From Otatea glauca (taxonomy: Eukaryota; Streptophyta; Magnoliopsida; Poales; Poaceae), in assembly GCA_036346275.1 (NCBI GenBank), contig CM070726.1:26943410-27007409 (forward strand): a DNA stretch of 64,000 nt, in the 5' to 3' direction. Of this stretch, positions 25,170 through 37,743 are shown one piece after another. Made by a program: the position numbers and the translations under genes. Position 1 is the stretch's first letter; each line of letters starts with the position of its first letter. The notes below the pieces were generated by a model that was given only the letters and a program-made list of their open reading frames with translations, searched no databases and was not told the DNA's origin.

Positions 25170-27942
25170 TCATCGCATAGACATGACACAAGGAATTGAC
25201 ACAAGAGGGAAAGATGACTCAGTACTGGGATAGAGTGAAGACTTAGGAACCCAATACTGAACCATACGACACCTCAGTACCAACCACGTAAGAAGATCGG
25301 ACTCGAATGTCTCTCGACGCTCAACTCTAACAAGATCGTGAGTAACTCTAGTAGATGATCTAGGAGCTGGAACTGGGTTAGCACGCCGTGGTGCAAAAGC
25401 CGGACCATCCCAGTAAGGCTGCCTGGATCTCCTACCAGAAAACACCTCACGCCGCTGATATCTACCTCGATGGGAAAAACGAGGAATATCAAGAGGACGG
25501 CGGAAAGACTGACTACGAACAGCTCTAGGGCTAAAACTCAAAGAACTAGCATGAAAACCGAGTCCTAGACGCGCCCAAACACAAAGCGACTCTCTAACTG
25601 TCTAGAAGCGGGTGTGTCTTAGGAGCACTCAAAGTCCGGGATGACCACGAATACCCCTAAGAGCGACAACACGCCACGCCGAGTGATCTTGGCGCTCAAG
25701 CGTAAATCTACTAGGTGACCATCCTTCTTACAGAAGGTGCATGTGTACTTCGCCTTGCTAGAGGCAGAAGCAATAGGAGTAACACCCTTCTGGTCAGAAG
25801 TCCTATGGACAACCCCAGCAGACCTAAACTTGGTGGTGCTCACTCTGGGAGCTACCACAATCTCACCACTCTTGGAGCCGCGCACAATGGTGGGAGGATG
25901 CGCCCGAGTGTGCTCCAAGGGATCAAATCCTAGACCTTGATTGAATCTACTAATCTTGGATTGGTCTAGAATAAGATTGAGCTTCTTCTTGCCTCCAACA
26001 AACTTCTCGAGAGTGCTCGTAAGATACTGGCAATCTCGGAAGAAAGAAGCACAAGAAGAACAGGGGGAAGGAGAGGAAAAAGAAGAACCAGAAAGAGAAG
26101 ATCTCTCAGCACGTGCTTTTTGTTCCCTTAGCATGACTGCCTCAATCTTGAGGGCCTCACAAGAAACGCAAGGAGCATCTCTAATCCTAAGGGTTTGGTC
26201 TTTTAACTTCTTCTTAAGCTCGACATGGATTTGATCCACATCATCCTTAACCCCAACACACAGCAAGCAACCAGTTTGTGACTTAGCAAGTTGATCACAC
26301 TTGATATTCAAAGCATCATTGTCAAGTTTTAGTTGCTTACAGCCCTCACATGAGCTGACTGGGTCCTTAGAAGCATGCAATTCAAGTTCATCATTTCTAG
26401 CAGAAAGCTTTCTAAGGTGTTCGCTCATGGCATCAATTTCGGCAAGCAATTTAGGGTAATTAGCACATGATGGAGTGGAGTGAGCATGAAGAAAACTAGC
26501 CTCAACAGGAATAGCATCAATAGAACTAGTGCTAGCATTCTTCAACCTAAGACCATCAAGTTCAGCAAGCACACTATCATGTATGGTCCTTAGGTTCTCC
26601 AACTCCACAAGAATAGCATCACACAAAGAGCAATCATCAGTGACTCGGGAGGGAGAAGATCTAAGTGAAGCTAACTCCCGAGTCAAGGTACCTACTTCCT
26701 TCTCAAGCTCCGTACACCTAGCTCTAGCTCTAGCATGAAATTTTCCTAATTTGCAGAAAGCTTTGTTGAGCTGGTCATAGGAGGGTACCTCATCCGAGTC
26801 GCTGTAGAGCTCGGAGTCGCTGATGTCGTTGGTGTCGGTCATGAAGCACATGCCGGAGAAGTCATCGCCGCCCTTCTTCTCTTGCGGATCATCCTCGCCC
26901 TCGTCGCTCCATGTCTCCGTGTCGGAGAGGTTGATGTCGTCAAGCGCGGCGAGGACGCGGTGGAAGAGCTTCTTATTCTTGGAGAAGTTGCGGTACTTCT
27001 TCTCGTGCGCCGGTTCACGAACTGGAGGCTTCTTGTTGCGGTTCTTGTCGGTGTAGTCGTTCTTGCCCGAACCGCCAACGTCGTTCTTGCCCTTCTCCGC
27101 CTTGGAACAGTTCGCCGAATGTGATTGGGGCCACCACACTCAAGCGGTGATCATGCCACCTCTCCTCTCTCTCACCCTCTTGTATGCATGAGAAAACTTG
27201 CGAGCGAGAAGAGCAAGCTCATTTTCTCGAAATTTTTCCAGTTGGTCATCGCTAGCTCGCAAAGGGCGGAAAGAGAGAAACCAATAGAAGGATCGAAGAA
27301 GAAGATCCAATGGGATCGGTGACCAAAGCCATCGATCGAGATTTCGTCTTCCGAGAGACGACATCGATCTCATGAGTCTTGAGGCGGAATAAAGCCCGTC
27401 AAGAGTCGAGTCGATAAGTCGGTGGTGTCCTTGATGGTGGTCACCTTCATCTCCCAAACCCGAAGGTCGAGTGCGGTCAAGAAATGCCGAGCATTTTCCG
27501 AGTCGAGTATATGCAACCAAGCGCCGGAGGTCGCTCAAAATCTTTGTAAACCGACCAAAACACTCGTCAAGACTCTCACCGGTAGCGTTGATCAAACTTG
27601 TTGTACTCGCTTGAATCGAATCTGCCTCACGTCTTGATTTGAGTAGAGCCCTCATGGTAAGCATCGAGGTTACCCAAATCTCGTGAGCAGAGTGAAGGTG
27701 AGAAATCCTATCATACTCACCGCGCTAAGACCACGTATGAGAATGTTCCTTGCCTTAGCATTCGCCTCAACGTTAACCATATTGATGGCGTGACATTTTC
27801 ATCAAGATGAACCTCATACGGAGATTCACCTTCTCGCTATATCGTAGCCCAGGATGTGATGTATGACTCCATCGGGACTTCCAAAAGGAAAATCAACTCC
27901 ATTAAAGATGGGAGGCTTGGTGGAATATTTGTCCGTCGCCAT
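25170..27942 (-). pseudogene. Sirevirus-like gag, broken
   Basis: The start at 27942 (MATDKYSTKP) lies shortly after the PBS. Broken N-terminal UBN2/DUF4219-type sequence follows, with GESLDECFGRFTKILSDLRR at about 27580-27520. The longest open piece is 506 codons (27139-25619). It begins after a stop at 27140, carries basic and acidic segments and a long helical, heptad-rich region (TELEKEVGTLTRELASLRSS), and ends with a knuckle remnant CTFCKKDGHLV whose last Cys is replaced. A Ser/Arg/Pro-rich tail with VQYWVPKSSLYPSTES (25541-25170) resembles the gag C-terminus of Ji/Opie-like Sireviruses. It would form virus-like particles. It is interrupted and probably inactive. Confidence 0.8.
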
Positions 27943-27980
27943 GGCTCTTGAGACCGGTCAAGATCTAGAAAGAGCAGAAC

Positions 27981-27996
27981 CGGCTTTGATACCAAT
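27981..27996 (-). other. Primer-binding site, initiator tRNA-Met type
   Basis: The minus strand reads TTGGTATCAAAGCCGG directly after the 5' LTR, one base from the TGGTATCAGAGC consensus. Confidence 0.8.
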
Positions 27997-29628
27997 TGAA
28001 GGACCGAGATGGCGAACAGAGGGGGGGTGAATGGTGGCAAATAAAAATTCCCCCAAAATACTCCAACAAAAACCTCGACAAGATCGCTCAAAGGAAATTG
28101 TGAAAAACCCGAAAAACTAGACAACTGTGTGTACCCCAAGCTTGCATGGATAAGTACCATAAAATATGTGGGGATTTTTTAGTCCTAATCCTGGTTGTCT
28201 AGTGTCCAAGATAAAGAGGAATCAATTCAAACTCTTTCTTTTAGAAAGAACATCAATTCAAATCACAAAAGTCACTTTCAGAAAAGCAAAAGCAGAATTT
28301 CCAGAACTTGTCCTTATTTTGCACAGGAGGTTGGTGGGTTTCTTCAGCTCACAAAATTCTGATAATTTTTCTCCCTATGAGCATCAGAGTCATGAAGAAC
28401 TCCACCAAATTTATCCTCAAAAAGCCTTACATAAAAAACAGGAAAAATCTAAGAACACAGTATGCTCAAGAACTTTGAGCAGAAAGTTTGGGGCTCGGTT
28501 TTCACCTCTTGGCGCCCAAACGGTGCAACAAGTGAACTCCAAAATTTTTCTGCAGGTGTATACCAGAGTCCCGCACCTTCTCCAACAAGAATCACTCAAA
28601 AATGATTTTTCTATATGTTTACAAAAATCAAACACTGACTGCTGCGCGAAGAACAAGTTCTGAACAAAGTTGGAACTTGAAAGAAAAGATGTTCTCTACT
28701 CAATCCAAGAGTGCAAAAGAGATGTAAAACCATATGAACACACTCAAAACATCCAAGATCAGCAGCATTTAGAAGGAGGGGAGGCAAATCCAAATTACTT
28801 GAAAGTAAATTGCGGGAATGTAATTGCGGGAAAGTAAATGCTGAATTTAAATTGCGTAAAGTAAAGACATAATGTAAATGCGCAAAATAAATTCAGAGGT
28901 GGATGGATAAAACTTTCATTTCTGGAAGGGGAGGTTACAAAGCCTCACATTCATGTGGGCAAAGCTCAAATGAGCATCAAAAACCTCAACACCTTCAAGG
29001 GAAGGAGGCTACCCTCCACCCCTATTTATACTACTCTTGGGCCACCTACGACCCTTGGATGAGTCCCTCAACCCTAGAGCACTCATCTAAGGGCTAGGAT
29101 TAACCCACACACGCAGCCATGCAAGGGCTAACCCAAAACCCACACACATACCGGGTTTTCTTGCACGGTTTTCAAAGCATACTACCTAGACCCGCTAACC
29201 TATCAACTAGACCTCAATCCGATGGCCCTCATTGATCCACGCGGCATCTAGCTAGCATCAACTCCTTTCCTTGTCTTCTTGACTTGCCAGACTCCGTCTC
29301 CGATCATCTTCCGCGATCTCCCAACCGTCGGACCTCCGACGCCTCGCCTAGTCCCGGTCATCCTTCGCCTCACCATGACCTAGCACCGCCGCCTGCAACC
29401 ATCAAAGACAAGGAAACTCCTCACATAGCAATGCCCACAAAGATGTGCAATAAACCATCCAACTCATCACTACCGCGTCCATACGACCAGATCGCCACTC
29501 TGGCAGAGACAACTCAAATTGCTTCATTTTGAAAATCAATCCAAATCAAACTCAAACTTGAGCACACCTTGCTCAAATAAAGTCAAATACTCATCACAAA
29601 CATGGATGGACGTCCACATGGTCCTTCA
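27997..29628 (-). repeat. 5' LTR of pol-less Sirevirus-like element
   Basis: This 1632-bp LTR pairs with 19648-21282. The promoter TATAAATAGG on the minus strand is at 29021-29030. Its outer end GGTCCTTCA is followed by the TSD GCAAT. Confidence 0.9.
29021..29030 (-). promoter_or_regulatory. LTR TATA box
   Basis: TATAAATAGG is conserved at the matching place in three LTRs of the family (3365-3373, 20667-20676 and here). Confidence 0.65.
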
Positions 29629-29633
29629 GCAAT

Positions 29634-31190
29634 GCACCATGTTTTCATGCTCAAAAATGCACTATTCATAGCCTATACCGGTATAGCTTGAGTACACACC
29701 CGTCGGTGTCGCACCCTTTTTTTCCCTACCATCCCAGTGGAGGGGACTACAAGTAGGTCTCACTCCCATCTATCCCCGTGGATGGGACTACTTAGTAGGT
29801 CTTTCAATAGAGCACTCTGGATTAGTTATATGTTTACATATGACTTTCTCACCGACCTGGCTCGAATTCTTTTAATGACATGAATGCAAATGATGCAATA
29901 TAATAACTCAATTTTACATTTGCCATGGATCATCTTCACAAGCATGGAGCACAAGTAATACCAACAATTGCAATAACTCATATAAATCATCAAGATAGCC
30001 AATTTAACAACAAACACCGCATCTCATTTCAAGCCACCTTCAATTGTATGATATACTTGCCTCTTTACCATGCAAAGAGGGGGGCATGAACTTGAAGTCA
30101 CACCCGGAGTCACACTATCTACAGCAAACACGCCTCCTTAAAAACATGCCACAAAAGTACAAACACCAAAAAAATAACAATTACACAACTACGCACCATC
30201 CCCCAGATAAACTACCCTTCTTGACAACCTAATACCCTCTTGTTGTCCTATTAGTCCGAACGACAAAATTTTTAACCCAAAAGCCCCAGAAGAGGAATTA
30301 ATAGACTTTATAAATCCTACACAGAAAACCACAACATTCTAATTAACTATATTTTTTAATGACTTCATCTAACACTTTGGATTCAACCCAGAAAACCGAT
30401 CTGACAACAGACTGGACAGCAGACTTCACAATTTCGTAACTATTTTTATACAACTCCAAATTAAGCAAAGGATGATATTTTTGAAATCTAAAGGAAATTT
30501 TGCTAGCTGTATCTAGTTATTTAAATAATTTAATTCGGCTTCCAATAAGCCCTAATCTGCTAATTACCGCGACTGCTGCTAACAAGCACAGATTCTAGAC
30601 AACAGTGCTTCAAGAGGCCATAACTTTTAAACCACTTAACCAAAATTCATGTTATTAGTCTCTAATTAAACGTAAGACAACTATCTACAACTTTCACAAC
30701 AGCCAACCCCTCTGAAAATGAACAGAAATAATTACAAACTTAGATCTAAAATTGTACTCAGCACTGCACGAGTCCAGATCCAATCTAGACCTACAATCAC
30801 CCAAATCAAACCTAGTCTCAATAATAAAAAAGCAAACCATAGAGGAATAAAACTAGATTACAGTCCCAAAAATCCACACCGCCTAGAAAACAATTTTACC
30901 TTCCCGAAGACCTACAAGATCAATGCTGAGATGCGAGAGGAGGGAGGGAGTGTGCCTAAGGGAGAGGAGGAGGGAACTGTTGCGCCAAGGGCAAGGAGGG
31001 GGTGTGGCTGCTGTAGGGAGGAGGTGGGAGGGATGGGGAGAGGTGGGAGGAGTGGGCTAGGGTTTTACTAGGGACCTCCCTCCACATGGGCCAAGAAACC
31101 AAACTCTCGCGGCCCAAAAACGTGCCCACAAGGACAAAACAGCCCACAAAACCCCATATTTCGTCAATAACAACCAATTGAAATATTACA
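29634..31190 (-). mobile_element. Solo LTR (minus), proximal part
   Basis: This is the remainder of the solo LTR begun at 19058. It holds the LTR start (TGTAATATTTC read on the minus strand at 31190), the purine-rich complement of the 'ctagccca' segment (30930-31060), and the region matching 8160-8600. TSD TGCTA follows. No PBS or internal sequence adjoins it, so it is a solo LTR. The ORF at 30718-31071 crosses the purine-rich part and is not a recognised gene. Confidence 0.85.
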
Positions 31191-31359
31191 TGCTAGGTAT
31201 TTTTGGCTGAAAATGTTGGATGATTATTTCAAACATTATAAAGGATGCTAGACTTGTCGAAAATTTGGCAACGTGCAATTGGCTCAAACGTCAGCTTTGT
31301 ATCCAATTGTCAAGCCTTGGCCATTTAAAGGATGGAGAATATATGCAATCGGACAAAAT
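31191..31359 (+). pseudogene. Host Tat integrase (part 2)
   Basis: Translation gives VFLAENVG, then fragments aligning with the canonical Cys-containing zinc domain (here RMLDLSKIWQRAIGS in place of a C-x-x-C stretch) and SNCQALAI, the lead into the catalytic core. The second zinc-binding Cys pair is not recognisable. The reading continues at 36391. Confidence 0.65.
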
Positions 31360-34300
31360 TGTGGGCACCTAGAAATATGAATAAATCTTCGCTCATCCGT
31401 TGGACTTAGAGGTGACACCCATACTCCACTTAAGTGTGTGCTCACTGTCACTCAAAAGTCCCACTCACAGAGTATTAACTAGATGGCCCTCACCCAAACA
31501 ACTATGAGCCACCTAGTTGCACCATACACACTTACGCAACCAAGAGAGTTTTGATTCCATTCCGAACAACCATAGCGAGATTGAAACCAACCCATCCAAG
31601 CATAGCACTCGCCGTCCATCTCAAAATCTTGGTATCGCCCACACCCACCGAGGGAGGTGTGTCGCAATAGACAAGGAACGACGATCGCTCGAGTTTATGA
31701 ATTAGATAGTTGAGAGCAATTCCAGGTACCCAGATATGTGTCTAGTGCTAGTTCCCAATATCAACGCCAAGCACCCACATATCCCGCATTCAAGATGCAT
31801 TATAACACATACACACATGTCTAAGCAATTGACATAGCATAAACTTAAACTAGAAGCTATTACAACTATTTTATATTACAAGTACATCGCCGACCGGCCA
31901 AATATTACATACCAAAGTAAAATGCAGTGGTAATTAAAAATAAAGCAAAAGAAGGACAGCTAATCTACTAAGCTAAGGCTATCCCATACTAGCATGTGTG
32001 GTTGTGCCAAATCACTTAGGTGATAGCATCAAGTTCAGTCCTTAACTGACCCGGGAGAGAATCTGCCCCTAACTACGTGCGAGGTTCCTTCTCACGCCTC
32101 AAGTTTAACCATAACTCGCCCATGTCTAAACCATAAGTTTTGAGTTGGATTTTTACCAAAATACACGGAAATCATAACTCAGCCCCGTACCTTTACAAAT
32201 TGCACAAGTTGGGATGAAAGGTATCCCAATATTTAAAAGACATTCTAATAAGCATGTACATAAGGTATTTCGCAATTACTACCCAAGTGACACTAAGTAA
32301 TGTTTACACCATAGCTAGGTTACAATAGTAGGTAATCAAACGTCAAGGTAAAGGTAATGCATAAAATTGGGAAATAACTACTGGTACCCACAACATAGCA
32401 AGTTTATAACATACACGCATGCATATAGTTTGACAAAGCAACATAAACATTGTAAAATATGGGATCAATATGATCAAAGGAGGGTGCTTGCCATGTTTCT
32501 CATCATCGGGGATGTAATCAGGGTCGTAGTCGGGATTGTCATCAATAGATTCCGAAACTTCAGCGTCTACGCGTTATAAATCAAGAACTGCGACAAATAG
32601 CAAACAACAACTTGTCAAGTAGGGCAAAAAGAAATCATATATAAGTACCAAATGAAACTTACCAAGAAGAATATGGTGGTTTAGTTCTTTGAAGTTGTTA
32701 CTTGGTATATGATGATTTCATTAGTTCGTTATTCTTGTTTTGGCTTGTTTTATGTACAGGTTACTTTTACTTTTCGAATTCTAGAAGCTAAAATTATAGT
32801 CATGTATGTGAATACTTACGAATTCAAGAAGCTAAAATTATGTATACTTATGTTTATACTTTCAAATTCAAGAGGAAAAAAATATCTAGACTTAATATGG
32901 TTAAGCCATTAATCAAGGTGTTATGTGTGTGTGGTACTTGGCCCTAGGGGTCTTTGCATACAAAGTGATTTGTACATGTTAGGCCTACAAATTTTACTGG
33001 CTGTACATTCATGGTTTTGTGATGATTCTTGTGACACACATATCTTAACTAATGACATCTTACGTTCGTTCGTTCATGCTGCGGATTTTGGCGATCATAA
33101 CACTTAGGGTTATATTCTTAACAAGATTCAGATGCAAAGCAAGTTGCAATAAGATTATTTTTCCATAATATGGTAGTCCTTATCCTAAAGAGCATTTATA
33201 AGCTGATATTTCTAATATTTGCATTTAGACGAGATGTTTTATACGCTGCTGAAAAGGCATAAGTTGTTCTAAAGTTTACATGATAAGGGTTCAATTTCCA
33301 TTTCAAGTTTGCGACTATACTGTACAAGATTATTTAACTATTTTTCTTACATTAACAGGGAATGACCCTAAGAGTGTTTTAAAGTTGGTTTCGCATCATT
33401 TCACTTTTAGCCGCGATAGTCTTCATATAAGTGAACAATTAGGCTTATTATGGATTTAATTCGAAGTTGCACAAACATGAGATATTTTCACATAAACAGA
33501 GAGAGCATATTTTTTTTCAAGATCCTAGGATTTGATTTTATCAAATTTGAAGTTCATTTGCGAAAGTTATGACTATATGAACCATGCATGTATTGAAATC
33601 TTTCCTATTAGACATATGGTGCAAACTTTGTTAAAATTTAAACATTTTAATATATTTGGAATCCTTGGGACCTTAGGTGCATGATAAAAAAAATTACCAA
33701 GATTTGAGTTTATTTTATCCAAGTTTTAGCTATTTTGATTCCTTAAGCATAATAGGAAATCCAATTTCAAATTTGAATCAAACTAAATTCAAATCTAAAT
33801 GGTTTTGCAGAAATGGAACACTAATATCCTCAGGAACATCACAAAATTTATTTCATGATATAAAGAGTTATGGTTTGTATACTTGTAATAGGAACTAGAT
33901 TAAGGTAAGCTCAAGTTTTATTTTAAATAATTCAAACTATGTTCAAAAATTAAATATTTTTCAACAGTTGGGTTTTTTAGGGTCTAAGAAGCATACAAAA
34001 ATTTATTTCATGATTTTATCATCTAGGGTTTTTAAATTTTGTATACAGACCATATTAGGGTTTATTTCAAATTTGAATTTAAATAATTCAAACTTTACAT
34101 ATTAAAATACTACAAGATTTATCATGAATTTAAAATTTTAGTTTACTGAAATTGGATTAAAACTGCACAAGATGTAAGGGTTTACATGTACCTCGGTTTG
34201 GGAAAGAGAACTAAAAAGTGAAAATACACCTTCAGAATTGCAAAGCGCCTTTACTCATTTAAACCAGTTCTATTGCGTCTGGCTGACAGCGGGCCCCGCC

Positions 34301-36389
34301 GGTCATGATCACAAAACAGAGGACGGTGGTGCTGTGGCTGCCGGCGGTGAGGCGAGGTCGGAACGGGCCAACCAGTGGCTAGTAGAGCAGGAGGGTGGCC
34401 CGGTGACCTCAGGGCACAGCTCGGTAACGACTGGTGACCGCCAGACGTAGGCCAACACCAGTGAGGGGCAGCGGCGCTAATGGCACACGACCAAGGTTGA
34501 AGACAATGCAACCGGAGCTCGAATGGATAGCGAATTAAGCATTAGTGGATCCGAAGCAACCATTTTGGAAGGTAATGGCGGCAGAAATCGATTACAGTTA
34601 CTTGCCACCAGTGACTGCACTCGGAGAAGAAGGCCGTGGTGCAATGGCGTTGCAGCCGGCCAAGGTTGAAAAGGTGGATGGTTTTAGGTTCAAGGATGCT
34701 CAAGGTTGCTCCAGGCTTGATGAATTGGGAGAATACTCTTCGACCTACCCAATTCGGGTTTTCCCCCTCTGCGGTGAAGCTGCGGCAGTGGCGAAGCTGA
34801 TGGCGCTCCTGATTTGGTTCTGAGCTGGGGCGTAGTGAGGTGGAGGTGTGTAGAGCCTCAGAAGGCTACGGATAGCTCTATAGGCAAGCAAAAGAGGTGC
34901 CTGGCAAGAGATGGTTCCAATTAAGAGTGAGCATGGTATGGTGTGGTCAGGGCATGGGCAAGTCGGAGCGGCCGAAGCTAGCTTGCAGCGGCCGTGTGGC
35001 AGCAAAGGTTTGTCGAGGCAGCAAAATTGGCATCAATGCTTTGCCGTGGCAGCAATTTGCCAGCAGCCTCGGTTGAGAGGGCAAGGTCAAGTGGAAGAAG
35101 GTCGACGTGGCTGTGCTGTGGCAGCTGTACGGGTTGATTTCCGACGCCGTGGAGTGGGCAGAGGAAGAGAGTAGAGGCCATGGAATGGCTGATGCCCAAG
35201 GGGAGTCAGGATGACTTGACTGTGCAGACTGCAGAGAAAGGAGGAGCAGAGCGGCGTTGGCTCAGGAAGGGAAAGAAGAGAGGGGGGAAGGGTCTGATCC
35301 GTGGGGTCGGGGCCACCTGGCAAAGAGTAGAGCGGTGACTAGAGAAGAGAGCTGTAAGATTTAAACACTAACGTGTGGGTCCAAGAGAATGGGTGGCCCA
35401 AATGTAAGTGTAATAAAAAGGAGACAATGACTTGGTTTCTGGACAGACAAGAATCTAAGCAGTAATTGGAGTGGTCATCTCAATTTGAAAATTTTTCATA
35501 ATCTTTTAACTTAAATTATGAGATAATGTTTGTTATCCTGTAAAAATTTTGGATTAAAATATTTTGCAGAAAATTTGTATTAATTCTGACAATGCTGATT
35601 GGCCAACTTCCATCTTTCTATCTTTATTTTATTTGAGGGTAAAAATGGATTCAAGAATTTTTGAAATTTTTTGACAAAGTTTTATATGGACTACGAACTC
35701 TTGTATAAAAATTTCAGATCAAGACAATGCATATTTATTTTCTATTAATTCTGACATTGCATATTTAAAATTTTCATGGTTTCTGTTTTAAATTTTAAAA
35801 GGCTTTAAAAATATATTAATTTTTTATATTTTTACCAGAGGTTAATAATTTTCTGAAGGAGACATGGTAAACTTTTCAGAAAGAGATAAGTTTTGAAGAT
35901 TTTTATTAAATTCTGACAACTCACTGTTTTGAAGTCAAATTGAGTCATTTCACATTTCACTTCTTTACCTACTGCATTAAAAACCTTTTGACAGTTGAAA
36001 GGAAGTTTTGGAGATTTCTCAAAAAAAATTATAATTTTTGTTGATTTTTTTTGGCAAATTACTTTTACTTCATACATTTACCCTTTTACTAATTCTATTA
36101 AATATTTTTTCTTTAAACCAAAATCCAAGAATAATCAATAAAGTCATAAAAATTCAGAAAAGATGGGAATTCAAAATAAGATTATATTTCAAACTCATTT
36201 TTCAATGTTTTTTTATTTTGGACGAAAAATTTTAATATAGAAACTTATTTTTTCTTTAAGGTTAAAATACAAGAAAATGAAGAAAACGAAAATAAAAATC
36301 TTGGTTTCAGATGAAACTTTTATTAAATTCCATTTTTAAATTTTCAAAATTTTTATTTTTATCATTTTTGAAATTTTTGGGATGTTACA
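31360..36389 (-). mobile_element. 5.0-kb solo LTR
   Basis: TG...CA unit of 5030 bp with imperfect TSDs AAAAT (31355-31359) and AATAT (36390-36394). On the minus strand it starts TGTAACATCCC, like chromovirus LTRs. AT-rich (35340-36389), GC-rich (34250-35340) and long AT-rich parts follow. It matches 52768-57982 over much of its length (for example 33420-33760 against 55280-55590), but the last about 0.6 kb differs. There is no internal region, PBS or second LTR. ORFs in the GC-rich part (34238-35323) overlap on both strands and are not recognised. It splits the host integrase. Confidence 0.7.
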
Positions 36390-37062
36390 AATATTTTCTA
36401 CGTCAAGCAAAGGCCATAAATTCATATTAGCCACAACCGATTAATTTTCTAAGTAGGTTGAGGCAATTCCTCTTAAAAAGATTACAAGTATTGAGACTAT
36501 TAGATTTGTTACGGAACATATTGTTCATCAATTTGGAATTCCACCAACTATTACGACTAATCAGGGCACTGCGTTTATGACCAATGAGTTCAAGGTCTTG
36601 CGAGAAGTTTGGGTATTAAGTTGTTGAATTCGTCACCTTATTATGCTCAGGCCAATAGTCAAGCCAAGTCATCTAATAAAATGTTGATCAGTTTAATCAA
36701 GAGGGAGATTGAAGAAAACCCAAGAAATTGGCATGTAACATTACCGAAGTCATTTTGGGTTCATCGGATTGCGTACCATGGTGCGACCAAATTATCACCC
36801 TGCCAATTAGTCTATGTTCAAGAGGTTGTGTTGTGATTAGAAATCAATATTGACTCAGTAAGAATGGCCAGATAAAATGACATGTCGGCTCAAGATTATA
36901 AGGGTTTTAAGACCGACAATTTGGATGACTTAGCGGAATTACGTTTACATACGCTGGATTAGCTTAAGAAGAATAAGGCAAGAGTTACAAAAACTTACAA
37001 TAAAAAGGTAATGCCAAAGTTATTTTGTGAAGCCGATTTGGTTTGGAAAACTATTTGCCTAT
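36390..37062 (+). pseudogene. Host Tat integrase catalytic core (part 3)
   Basis: The core begins STSSKGHKFILATTD, with the first catalytic Asp followed by a stop. Then come VEAIPLKKITSIETIRFVTE, IPPTITTNQGTAFM and NSQAKSSNKMLISLIKRE. Where the DDE triad needs Asp and Glu there are Asn (TNQG) and Lys (QAKSSN), so two of three catalytic residues are lost. Later motifs include WHVTLPKSFWVHRIAYHGAT. It ends at the chromovirus insertion (TSD CCTAT, 37058-37062). Confidence 0.8.
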
Positions 37063-37734
37063 TGTAACACCCCAATTTTTGCTTTAAGTATTATTTTACT
37101 GTCATTTATGCAATTTGAGATTTATTGGGATTTTTCTGGATTTATTGGAATTTATTCTGAAACTTAAGTAATTAGCCTATTTGAGAAAACTAATTAAATA
37201 TGTGCATAGTCAAAATAAAGTTTTGCCAAAAATATTTTATTTAAATTCAAAATGTCTCAAAGTATTTATGAGAATTTTCTTGGATTTTTTCTGATATTTT
37301 AACTGCCTTAAATAAATTAATCTAATTTCGGGAATTATTTTAAATCAAAAAGCTTTTGAAAAATCGGTGAATGCGATCGGGCCGAAGCTCAAGATCTTTG
37401 TCTTGTGTGCCCATTTAGCCGCTTCGCCGCCGCCGCGCGTGTGGACCGTTGGATCCAGATTGGACGGCCTTCTTCTTCGCGAAACCCTAGCGTTGTCAGC
37501 CGTTAGATCGAGATCGTGCGGTTAAGATCGTGCAACGTTATTTTGGAAAGATCTGATCACATCCGTTGATTTTGGAAAGGGCGGATCAGATCATATCTGC
37601 CGAGATCTAATCATGACCGCTCGTTGCAAATCGGACGGCTCGCGGTCGTCGTCTCCGATTCGGTTTCCGAATCCGTCGCCGACTTGCCGCCGCCGCCGCG
37701 TGAGTTAGGGTTGCCTTTTCTGCGCATGTCGAGA

Positions 37735-37743
37735 CTATTTAAG
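37735..37743 (+). promoter_or_regulatory. Likely TATA element of 5' LTR
   Basis: CTATTTAAG is followed by a GC-rich leader. The 3' LTR has CTATCTAAG at the same place (about 46633). Confidence 0.45.

Larger units (their letters stand above)
19648..29628 (-). mobile_element. Complete Sirevirus-like element lacking pol
   Basis: This 9.98-kb element has a 5' LTR at 27997-29628, an iMet-type PBS at 27981-27996, gag at 25170-27942, non-coding sequence at 21283-25169 with G5-type polypurine motifs, and a 3' LTR at 19648-21282. Perfect TSDs GCAAT lie at 19643-19647 and 29629-29633. The two LTRs differ at only about 2% of sites where I compared them, so it is among the youngest layers. Copia-type gag plus multiple PPT-like motifs point to the Sirevirus (SIRE/Maximus) group. 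No protease, integrase, RT or RNase H motif is visible in any frame, so it must have relied on a relative's enzymes. Confidence 0.85.

Noticed and set aside
25715..27124. Several + strand ORFs of 70-97 codons
   Set aside because: They are shadows of the minus-strand gag reading frame.
34238..35323. Cluster of ORFs of about 70-92 codons on both strands
   Set aside because: GC-rich part of the 5.0-kb LTR; no motif and no consistent frame with the homologous LTR.
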